From Streptomyces sp. R33 (GTDB lineage: Bacteria; Actinomycetota; Actinomycetes; Streptomycetales; Streptomycetaceae), in contig NZ_CP165727.1 in the NCBI RefSeq assembly GCF_041200175.1, forward strand, positions 7,000,001-7,064,000: a stretch of DNA of 64,000 bases, in the 5' to 3' direction. Below, piece by piece: positions 57,223 through 64,000 of this stretch (within the stretch, counting starts at the first letter, position 1; the number at the start of each line of letters is the position of its first letter). The position numbers and the translations under genes are program-made. Under the pieces are notes generated by a model. That model was not told the DNA's origin and searched no databases. It saw only the letters and a list, made by a program, of their open reading frames with translations.

Positions 57223-58389
57223 GTGAGGCTCCTGCACACCTCCGACTGGCATCTCGGCCGGTCCTTCCACCGCGTGAACCTGCTCGGGGCCCAGGCCGCC
57301 TTCATCGACCACCTGGTCGAGACCGTCCGCGAGCACGAGGTCGACGCCGTCCTCGTCGCCGGTGACGTCTACGACCGGGCCGTGCCCCCGCTGCCCGCCG
57401 TCGAGCTGTACGACCGGGCCCTGCACCGGCTCGCCGACCTGGGCGTGCCCACGGTGATGATCTCCGGGAACCACGACTCCGCCCGCCGGCTCGGCGTCGG
57501 CGCAGGACTCATCGGCCGGGCCGGGATCCACCTGCGGACCGACCCCGGGGGCTGCGCCGATCCCGTGGTGCTGGCCGACGTACACGGTGAGGTGGCGCTG
57601 TACGGACTGCCGTACCTGGAGCCCGCCCTGGTGAAGGACCGGTTCGGCGCGGAGAAGGTGAGCCACGAGGCCGTGCTGGGCGCGGCCATGGACCTGGTCC
57701 GGGCCGATCTCGCCGCGCGCGCCCCCGGCACCCGCTCCGTCGTCCTCGCCCATGCCTTCGTCACCGGCGGGCAGGCCAGTGACAGCGAGCGCGACATCGC
57801 CGTCGGCGGGGTCGAGGCCGTGCCCGCCGCCGTCTTCGACGGCGTCGACTACGCAGCCCTCGGCCACCTCCACGGCTGCCAGACGATCAACGAACGGGTG
57901 CGCTACTCCGGTTCCCCGCTCGCCTACTCCTTCTCCGAGGCCGACCACCGCAAGACCATGTGGCTGGTCGAACTCGACCCGGCCGGGGAGATCACCGCCG
58001 AGCGCATCGAGACCCCCGTGCCGCGGCCGCTCGCCCGGATCCGGGGGCGACTCGACGAGCTGCTCGAGGAGGCGTCGTACGCCGCGTACGAGGACTCCTG
58101 GATCGAGGCCACCCTCACCGACCCGGTCCGGCCCGAGGACCCCATGGCCCGGCTCGCCGGCCGCTTCCCGCACACCCTCAGCCTCGCCTTCGACCCCGAG
58201 GGCCGCGAGGAGGACGGCGGGACCTCGTACGCCCAGCGCCTCAAGGGGCGCAGCGACCAGGAGATCGCCGAGGACTTCGTCGCCCACGTGCGCGGCGGCG
58301 GCGTCGCCGACGAGGCGGAACGGGCCGTGCTGCAGGACGCCTTCGAGGACGTACGGGCGGGCGACGGCCGGCAGGAGACCCACCGATGA
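57223..58389 (+). CDS. sbcD: Exonuclease SbcCD, subunit D
   Basis: 388 aa metallophosphoesterase nuclease. MRLLHTSDWHLGRSF, AGDVYDRAVPP, SGNHDSARRLG, GHLH and AHAFVTGG carry the Mn ligands. With SbcC it cuts DNA hairpins and covalent end blocks. GTG 57223 gives the family's usual start; GTG 57193 preceded by GGAAG would add 10 residues. The last 4 nt overlap the sbcC ATG. Confidence 0.96.
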   Translation: MRLLHTSDWHLGRSFHRVNLLGAQAAFIDHLVETVREHEVDAVLVAGDVYDRAVPPLPAVELYDRALHRLADLGVPTVMISGNHDSARRLGVGAGLIGRAGIHLRTDPGGCADPVVLADVHGEVALYGLPYLEPALVKDRFGAEKVSHEAVLGAAMDLVRADLAARAPGTRSVVLAHAFVTGGQASDSERDIAVGGVEAVPAAVFDGVDYAALGHLHGCQTINERVRYSGSPLAYSFSEADHRKTMWLVELDPAGEITAERIETPVPRPLARIRGRLDELLEEASYAAYEDSWIEATLTDPVRPEDPMARLAGRFPHTLSLAFDPEGREEDGGTSYAQRLKGRSDQEIAEDFVAHVRGGGVADEAERAVLQDAFEDVRAGDGRQETHR

Positions 58390-61300
58390 GGCTGCACCGG
58401 CTCAGGATCACCGCCTTCGGGCCCTTCGCCGAACCCCAGGAGATCGACTTCGACGCGCTCTCCGGCGCCGGGATCTTCCTGCTGCACGGTCCCACCGGCG
58501 CGGGCAAGACCTCCGTCCTCGACGCCGTCTGCTACGCCCTGTACGGATCGGTGCCCGGCCCCCGCCAGGCCCCGGGCACCAGCCTGCGCAGCGACCACGC
58601 CGACGCCGGGACGCCGACCGAGGTCACCCTCGAACTCACCGCGGGCGGGCGGCGCCTGGAGATCAGCCGGCGCCCCGAGCAGGACCGGCCGAAGAAGCGC
58701 GGCACCGGCACCACCAAGGACAAGGCGCAGAGCTGGCTGCGCGAGTACGACGGGGAACGGTGGCAGGCGCTCAGCCGTTCCCACCAGGAGATCGGCGAGG
58801 AGATCGAGCAGCTGCTCGGCATGAGCCGCGAGCAGTTCTGCCAGGTCGTGCTGTTGCCGCAGGGCGAGTTCGCCAAGTTCCTGCGGGCCGACGAGGTGGC
58901 GCGGGGTCGGCTGCTGGGCCGGCTCTTCGACACCCGCCGGTTCGCCGCCGTCGAGACCCTGCTCGCCGAGCGCCGCCGCGCCGCCGAGGCCAAGGTGCGT
59001 GCCGGCGACGAGAAGGTGCTCGGCACCGCCCAGCGGCTCGCCCAGGCCGCGGGGGACAGCGCCGACCTGCGCGCCTGGCCGCTGCCCGGGCACCAGCCCG
59101 GTGACCCCGGGCTGGCCGGGGCGATCCGGGCCTGGGCGGCCGTCGCCCGCTGCGCGGCCCGGGAGCGGCTGACCGTCGCCGAGTACGCGCTGGCCGCCGT
59201 CGAAAGCCGGCACGCCGCCGCCCGGCGGGCCGCCGAGGAGGCGCGGGAGCTCGACCGCCTCCAGCGCCGGCACGCCGAGACGGCCCGCCGCGCCGCCCTG
59301 CTCGCCGAGGCGGAGCCCGAGCGCGACCGGGTCCGCGCCCTGCTGGACCGGGCCCGCCGGGGCGCCCTGGTGGCCCCGGCCCTGGAGCTGCGCGGAGCCG
59401 CGTCCGCAGCCCACCTGTCCGCCGCCCACGCGGAGGCGGCCGCCCGGGCGGAGCTCCCGGCAGCCCTCGCCGAGGCGGGCACCGAGCAGCTGTCCGCCGT
59501 CGAGCAGCGGCTGCGCGAGGACCTCGGCGCGCTCGGCGCCGCCCAGCGGTCCGAGCAGCGCAGCGCCGAGATCGGCCGCGAGCGGGCCACCCTGGAACGC
59601 GAGGCCCGCGACGCCGAGGAGCAGCTGCGGGAGTCCGCCGACTGGCTCGCCCGCTGGGAGGCCACCCGGACCGCGCTGACGGAGCGGGTGGACGCCGCAC
59701 AGCAGGCCGCGACGCTGGCAGAGCAGCTCGCGGGACGGCTGGAGCCGGCCCGGATGCAGCTGACGGCATCCCAGCGCCGGGACGCGCTGGACGGTGATGC
59801 GCAGCGCGCCGAGGGCGAACTGCTCTCCGTGCGCGAGGAGTCGACCGCCGCCCGGGAGCGCTGGCTGGAGCTCAAGGAGACCCGGCTGCGCGGGATCGCC
59901 GCCGAGCTCGCCCAGGCGCTGGTGGCGGGGGAGGCGTGCGCGGTGTGCGGATCGGCGGAGCATCCCGCTCCGGCGCGCCCGGCCCCCGGGCACGTGGACC
60001 GGGCCGCCGAGGACGCCGCCCACGCCCGCTACGAGCAGGCCGAGGAGCGCAGGGCCGCGGTCGAGCGGAAACTCGCCGCCGTCCGGGAAGCCCGGGCCGA
60101 GGCCGCGGCCGCCGCCGGGGAGGCCACCACCGGTGAACTCCTCGCGCTGACCTCCGACCTCAGCTCCCGGCACGCCGCCGCCCATGCCGCTGCCGCCGGA
60201 CTGCACGCCGCCCGGGAGCGGCTGGCCCGCGCCGAGCGCGAGCACGCCGTACGCAGCTCCGACCGGCTCGACGCCGAGCGCCGCTCCGCCGCCCGGGCCA
60301 CCCTGCGCGACTCCCTGGACCAGGAACGGGCCAAGCTGGAGGCCGAACTGGCCCTCGTCCGGGGGGATGCGCCCACGGTCGCCGCTCGCGCCAGGCTCCT
60401 GGAGGAGCGGGTACGGATGGTCACCCGGGCGGCCGCCACGCTGCGCCGGGCCGAGGACACCGCTGCCCGGCTGAAGGAGGCCGACGCCCAGCTCGCCGAC
60501 GCCGCCTTCAAGGCGGGGTTCGACACCGTCGAGGCCGCCGCCGACGCGGTTCTTCCGGACTACGAACGCACCGCGCTCCAACGGAGGCTGGACGCCTGGC
60601 AGGCGGAGGAGGCCATGCTGGCGGACCGCCGCGGCGAGACCGACACCGTCGCCGCCGCGACGCTGCCCCCGGCCGCGCCGGATGCCGCCGAGGCGTACGA
60701 AGCGCGGGCCGCGGCGAAGCTTCGTACGGCAGGGTCTGCCGTGGACGCGGCCCGGGTGCGCTGCGCGGAGCTGGACCGGCTCTCCCGCCAGGCGGAGCAG
60801 GAACTGAGGGCGCTCGGCCCGCTGCGCGAGGCGTACGACCGGGTGGCCCGGCTGGCCGGGCTCACCGCCGGCACCTCCGCCGACAACGAGCGCAAGATGC
60901 GGCTGGAGGCGTACGTCCTGGCCGCCCGGCTGGAGCAGGTCGCCGCCGCCGCGACGGTACGGCTGCTGCGGATGTCGGGCGGCCGCTACACGCTCGTCCA
61001 CTCCGATGCCAAGGCGAGCGGACGCGGACGCTCCGGCCTCGGGCTGCACGTGGTGGACGCCTGGACCGGCAGTGAACGGGACACCGCCACGCTGTCGGGC
61101 GGCGAGACCTTCTTCGCCTCGCTGGCCCTGGCCCTAGGCCTGGCCGACGTGGTCACCGACGAGGCGGGCGGCATGCGCCTGGACACCCTCTTCATCGACG
61201 AGGGCTTCGGCAGCCTGGACGACCAGGCGCTGGACGAGGTGCTCGACGTCCTGGACTCGCTGCGCGAACGGGACCGCAGCGTCGGCATCGTGAGCCACGT

Positions 61301-61397
61301 CGCCGACCTGCGGACCCGGGTGCAGGCACAGCTGGAGATCGTCAAACAGCGCGGCGGCTCGGTGGTGCGCCACCGCACGGCGTCGCTCACGGACTGA
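58386..61397 (+). CDS. sbcC: Exonuclease SbcCD, ATPase subunit C
   Basis: 1003 aa SMC/Rad50-like ATPase. Walker A GPTGAGKTS near residue 36, long Ala/Arg/Glu-rich coiled coils, zinc hook C518-x2-C521 (CAVCG), signature LSGGETFFASLALALG and Walker B LFIDEGFGSLD near the end. It tethers DNA and drives SbcD. ATGA overlap with sbcD means coupled translation in a two-gene operon. Composition of the coiled coils is strongly Ala-biased, as usual in high-GC species. Confidence 0.97.
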   Translation: MRLHRLRITAFGPFAEPQEIDFDALSGAGIFLLHGPTGAGKTSVLDAVCYALYGSVPGPRQAPGTSLRSDHADAGTPTEVTLELTAGGRRLEISRRPEQDRPKKRGTGTTKDKAQSWLREYDGERWQALSRSHQEIGEEIEQLLGMSREQFCQVVLLPQGEFAKFLRADEVARGRLLGRLFDTRRFAAVETLLAERRRAAEAKVRAGDEKVLGTAQRLAQAAGDSADLRAWPLPGHQPGDPGLAGAIRAWAAVARCAARERLTVAEYALAAVESRHAAARRAAEEARELDRLQRRHAETARRAALLAEAEPERDRVRALLDRARRGALVAPALELRGAASAAHLSAAHAEAAARAELPAALAEAGTEQLSAVEQRLREDLGALGAAQRSEQRSAEIGRERATLEREARDAEEQLRESADWLARWEATRTALTERVDAAQQAATLAEQLAGRLEPARMQLTASQRRDALDGDAQRAEGELLSVREESTAARERWLELKETRLRGIAAELAQALVAGEACAVCGSAEHPAPARPAPGHVDRAAEDAAHARYEQAEERRAAVERKLAAVREARAEAAAAAGEATTGELLALTSDLSSRHAAAHAAAAGLHAARERLARAEREHAVRSSDRLDAERRSAARATLRDSLDQERAKLEAELALVRGDAPTVAARARLLEERVRMVTRAAATLRRAEDTAARLKEADAQLADAAFKAGFDTVEAAADAVLPDYERTALQRRLDAWQAEEAMLADRRGETDTVAAATLPPAAPDAAEAYEARAAAKLRTAGSAVDAARVRCAELDRLSRQAEQELRALGPLREAYDRVARLAGLTAGTSADNERKMRLEAYVLAARLEQVAAAATVRLLRMSGGRYTLVHSDAKASGRGRSGLGLHVVDAWTGSERDTATLSGGETFFASLALALGLADVVTDEAGGMRLDTLFIDEGFGSLDDQALDEVLDVLDSLRERDRSVGIVSHVADLRTRVQAQLEIVKQRGGSVVRHRTASLTD

Positions 61398-61420
61398 GCG
61401 CCGCCGTTGCCAAGCAGTGC

Positions 61421-61867
61421 TCACGGGCTGAGCGGGCGGCGGGACAGCGGCGAGGAGTACACGATGCTGGTGGTGACGGCGCCGAGGCCCGCGATCCGGC
61501 CCGCGACCTCCTCCAGATGCCCCATCGAGCGGGCGGCGACCTTGAGCACGAAACAGTCGTCGCCCGTGACGTGATGGGCCTCCAGGATCTCCGGCGTGGC
61601 TTCCAACAGGTCGTGGAACGGCTTGTAGTTGCCGTGCGGATAGCGCAGCCGGACCAGCGCCAGGATGGACTTGCCCAGCTTTTCCGGGTCCACCACGGCG
61701 GTGTACCCGGTGATCACGCCCGCCTCCTCCAGTCGGCGCACCCGCTCGGTGACCGCACTCGCGGACATGGAGACGGCGCGCGCGAGCTCGGCGAAGCTGG
61801 CCCGGCCGTCCTCCTGGAGGGCGGTCAGGATGCGCCAGTCGGTGGCGTCAGGGGAATAGTCGGTCAT
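61421..61867 (-). CDS. Lrp/AsnC family transcriptional regulator
   Basis: 148 aa. HTH (ATDWRILTALQEDGRASFAE, SASAVTERVRRLEEAGVITG) followed by an RAM/AsnC ligand domain (VTGDDCFVLKVAARSMGHLE). It likely senses an amino acid. It is divergent from the rhodanese-like gene across 94 nt and probably controls it. ATG 61867; the longer upstream open frame is antisense to other genes. Confidence 0.94.
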   Translation of the reverse strand: MTDYSPDATDWRILTALQEDGRASFAELARAVSMSASAVTERVRRLEEAGVITGYTAVVDPEKLGKSILALVRLRYPHGNYKPFHDLLEATPEILEAHHVTGDDCFVLKVAARSMGHLEEVAGRIAGLGAVTTSIVYSSPLSRRPLSP

Positions 61868-61961
61868 GGAGCAGATGTAGCAGGGGAATCCCCGGCTGAA
61901 CAAGGGGAAGGCCGGGGAATGGCACTTCCCGAGATGATCAGCGCCTCGTAGATTCTGAGCC

Positions 61962-62489
61962 ATGACGACGACACAGAACACCGCCGCCCCGGCCGCCGCC
62001 CCCGCTCCCGCCACCAACCCCGTGCTCCGGGTGGCCCCCGCGACCCCGGCCGCGGCGGCCGCGTACTTCGCCGCGAGCCTGGCCTTCCACGCGGACGTGT
62101 CCGATGTCGCCGCGGCCTTCAAGGCCCACCGCGAGCAGGGCGCCGAGCTCGGTTTCCAGCTGGTCGACTCCCGCTCCACCCCCGCCTGGGACCAGGCCCA
62201 CGTGCCCGGCGCGGTCCACCTGCCGACCGCCCTGATCCCCGAGCAGGCCGAGCAGCTCCTCGACAAGAGCCTTCCCGTGGTCACGTACTGCTGGGGTCCC
62301 GGCTGCAACGGGGGCGCCCGCTCCGCCCTCGCCCTGGCCCAGCTCGGCTTCCAGGTCAAGGAGATGCTCGGCGGCATCGAGTACTGGATCCGCGAGGGCT
62401 TCGGGGTCGAGACCTGGCAGGGCAGCCAGCAGCGCGCCGAGGCGGACCCGCTGACCGCGCCGACCGACTCCGACGACTGCGGCTGCTGA
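61962..62489 (+). CDS. Rhodanese-like domain protein
   Basis: 175 aa. An Ala-rich tail (1-50) precedes the rhodanese fold: FQLVDSRSTPAWDQAHVPGA and catalytic loop TYCWGPGCNGGARSALALAQ with the sulfur-carrying Cys. It ends with a Cys pair, DDCGC. It transfers sulfane sulfur or acts on related thiols. Divergent from the Lrp-type regulator. Confidence 0.94.
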   Translation: MTTTQNTAAPAAAPAPATNPVLRVAPATPAAAAAYFAASLAFHADVSDVAAAFKAHREQGAELGFQLVDSRSTPAWDQAHVPGAVHLPTALIPEQAEQLLDKSLPVVTYCWGPGCNGGARSALALAQLGFQVKEMLGGIEYWIREGFGVETWQGSQQRAEADPLTAPTDSDDCGC

Positions 62490-62500
62490 GCCTGCGTGCG

Positions 62501-62568
62501 CGCCGGACGCCGTACGGGCCGCCCGCTCCCGCACAGGGGGAGCAGACGGCCCGTACGGCGTTCCGGCG
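62501..62568. terminator. Long bidirectional hairpin
   Basis: CGCCGGACGCCGTACGGGCC (62501-62520) pairs with GGCCCGTACGGCG…CCGGCG (62548-62568), with one mismatch pair, between convergent rhodanese and DUF885 genes. Confidence 0.8.
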
Positions 62569-62574
62569 CCGGGG

Positions 62575-64000
62575 TCAGAGCTTCGACAGCTCGTCCACCA
62601 GGTCGTCCAGGCCCAGCGAGCCCTGCGACAGCGCCGCCATGTGCCACGCCTTCAGGTCGAAGGAGTCGCCGTGCGCGGCGCGGGCGTTGTCCCGGCCGAG
62701 CAGCCAGGCCCGCTCGCCCAGCTTGTAGCCGATCGCCTGTCCCGGCATCGACAGGTAGCGGGTGACCTCGCTCTCGATGAAGTCCGCAGGCCGGCCGCTG
62801 TGCAGGCCGAAGAACTCCTGCGCCAGCTCCACCGTCCAGCGCTCGCCGGGGTGGAACGGCGAATCCGCCGGGATCTCCAGGCCCAGGTGCATGCCGATGT
62901 CCACGATGACGCGCGCGGCGCGCATCATCTGGCAGTCCAGGTAGCCCAGGCGCTGCTCGGCGTCCTTGAGGTAGCCCAGTTCGTCCATCAGGCGCTCCGC
63001 GTACAGCGCCCAGCCCTCGACGTTGGCGCTGACGAGGCCGACGCTGGCCTGGTAGCGGGAGAGCTGGTCCGCGACGTGCGTCCACTGCGCGAGCTGGAGG
63101 TGGTGGCCCGGGACGCCCTCGTGGTACCAGGTGGAGACCAGGTCGTACACCGGGAAGCGGGTCTGGCCCATCGTCGGCAGCCAGGTGCGCCCCGGGCGGG
63201 AGAAGTCCTCCGACGGGTTGGTGTAGTACGGGGCCGCCGCGCCACCCGGCGGGGCGATCATGGACTCCACCCGCTTCACGCGGTCGGCGAGCTCGAAGTG
63301 CGTGCCGTCGAGGTTCTGGATGGCCTCGTCCATGATGCCCTGCAGCCAGGCCTGGACCTCCTCGACGCCCTCGATGTGGGTGCCCTGCTCGTCGAGGTGC
63401 TTCAGTGCCTCCCAAGGGCCCGCGCCCGGCAGGATCTTGGCCGCCTCGGCCTTCATCTCGGCGAGCAGGCGGTGGTACTCCGACCAGCCGTAGGCGTACG
63501 CCTCGTCCAGGTCCAGGTCCGTGCCGTTGAAGTACCGCGACCAGCGGGCGTAACGCTCGCGGCCCACCGGGTCGCAGGCGCCGGCGACGGCGGGTGCGTA
63601 CACGTCGCGCATCCAGTCGCGGAGCTCGGCCAGGGCCGCGGTCGCCCCGGCGGCCGCCTCCTCCAGCCCGGAGCGCAGCGACTCCGGGCCGCGGGACGCG
63701 AATTCGCCGAAGAAGGCCTCGCCGTCGCCGTCCTCGCCCACCCAGGTGGTGAGCTGGCCGATGAAGGTCCCGGTGGCGCGCGGGCCGCCGTACAGGCCGC
63801 GGTCCAGGCCGAGTCCGAGGCTCTCGCGGTAGCCGGCGAGGGCGGCGGGGACGGCCCGCAGCCGCTCGGTGATCGCCGCCCAGTCCTCGTCCGTGTCGGC
63901 CGGGGTCAGGGTGAAGACGTCGCGGACGGAGTGCGCGGGCGAGTGGATGTTGCTGACGGCCCGCAGGTCCTCGTCCGCCTCGTACACGGCGAGTTCAGCG
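62575..64000 (-). CDS. DUF885 family metallopeptidase-like protein, 5' end outside window
   Basis: At least 475 residues of the C-terminal part are present; relatives are about 560 aa, so some 85 N-terminal residues lie beyond base 64000. The frame runs open to the window edge (AELAVYEADEDL). The zinc motif is HEGVPGHHL, followed by the distal glutamate helix in EGWALYAERLMDELG. DUF885 proteins are predicted M32-like metallopeptidases or hydrolases. It is cytosolic as far as visible. Confidence 0.93.
   Translation of the reverse strand, partial: AELAVYEADEDLRAVSNIHSPAHSVRDVFTLTPADTDEDWAAITERLRAVPAALAGYRESLGLGLDRGLYGGPRATGTFIGQLTTWVGEDGDGEAFFGEFASRGPESLRSGLEEAAAGATAALAELRDWMRDVYAPAVAGACDPVGRERYARWSRYFNGTDLDLDEAYAYGWSEYHRLLAEMKAEAAKILPGAGPWEALKHLDEQGTHIEGVEEVQAWLQGIMDEAIQNLDGTHFELADRVKRVESMIAPPGGAAAPYYTNPSEDFSRPGRTWLPTMGQTRFPVYDLVSTWYHEGVPGHHLQLAQWTHVADQLSRYQASVGLVSANVEGWALYAERLMDELGYLKDAEQRLGYLDCQMMRAARVIVDIGMHLGLEIPADSPFHPGERWTVELAQEFFGLHSGRPADFIESEVTRYLSMPGQAIGYKLGERAWLLGRDNARAAHGDSFDLKAWHMAALSQGSLGLDDLVDELSKL

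Noticed and set aside
57924..61049. 1041-aa antisense frame opposite sbcD/sbcC
   Set aside because: Shadow of the sbcC coding frame; composed of Gly/Arg/Ala repeats without motifs.

Overview
This is chromosomal DNA from a Streptomyces (or very close actinomycete). The protein-coding DNA is very GC-rich with G/C third codon positions. GTG starts are common, and many gene families are Streptomyces-typical: a eukaryote-like cardiolipin synthase, DUF5999, EF-Tu3 and a DUF881/Sbp cluster. From memory, gene order follows the S. coelicolor region next to rrnD, from the cardiolipin synthase SCO1389 through lnt1 (SCO1336) to tuf3 (SCO1321) and beyond. I could not align anything, so that synteny is recollection plus gene order.

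Layout. (1) 1-2.7 kb: the 3' part of a 23S rRNA gene, a 5S rRNA gene and a strong rrn terminator. (2) 2.7-13.4 kb: a long same-strand envelope, division and metabolic-signalling block. It holds a CDP-alcohol phosphatidyltransferase, a mannose-1-phosphate guanylyltransferase with a degenerate phosphomannomutase tail, a DUF881-Sbp-DUF881 membrane trio, a zinc-ribbon/FHA protein with a GarA-type phospho-motif, FtsR, a DUF151 bifunctional nuclease, a second MerR regulator (ResR/McdR type) and DNA polymerase IV. A PRC-barrel gene lies tail-to-tail with the polymerase. (3) 13.5-16.8 kb: a tandem glycine riboswitch in front of gcvP, then a terminator. The block from the FHA gene to gcvP matches the mycobacterial garA-ftsR-Rv1829-Rv1830-gcvB neighbourhood. 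(4) 16.8-23.1 kb: small conserved proteins, a GCS2-family ligase, a CPBP protease, a PhzF-like isomerase, a PadR repressor with a repeated operator-like site, and an SRPBCC protein. (5) 23.3-30 kb: three EamA exporters around a divergent MocR-type regulator and PNPOx-family pair, with a LysR regulator and a second PNPOx-family protein. One exporter is preceded by a short Pro-Pro-Pro leader ORF with attenuator-like inverted repeats. (6) 30-43.3 kb: a catalytically depleted isochorismatase homologue, a HipA-like kinase with its DUF3037 partner, two SDR reductases, an orphan peptide-binding lipoprotein, uracil-DNA glycosylase behind a RecA-independent damage-type promoter, a lipoprotein, DinB-fold and Gfo/Idh/MocA proteins, lipoprotein N-acyltransferase, UppP and a TVP38 protein. 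(7) 43.3-64 kb: a DNA glycosylase of the AlkD type, EF-Tu3, a patatin, a spermidine-synthase-like protein, MFS, a GH3 glycosidase, DedA, two left-handed beta-helix proteins, YigZ, SbcD-SbcC, an Lrp/rhodanese divergent pair and the 3' part of a DUF885 metalloprotein.

Beyond ordinary gene content, the most striking signals are two short non-autonomous transposable elements (about 200 and 162 bp). Their terminal repeats and target duplications differ, yet they share two internal core motifs, and each sits exactly on the stop codon of a neighbouring gene. Other items worth a look: the zinc-ribbon fusion of the GarA-like protein, loss of catalytic residues in the guanylyltransferase tail and in the isochorismatase homologue, a polyproline leader/attenuator candidate, a Tudor-like tail on Pol IV, and a near-perfect PafBC-type promoter before ung with a weaker one before dinB. 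No CRISPR array, prophage, intact transposase, tRNA or secondary-metabolite cluster is visible.
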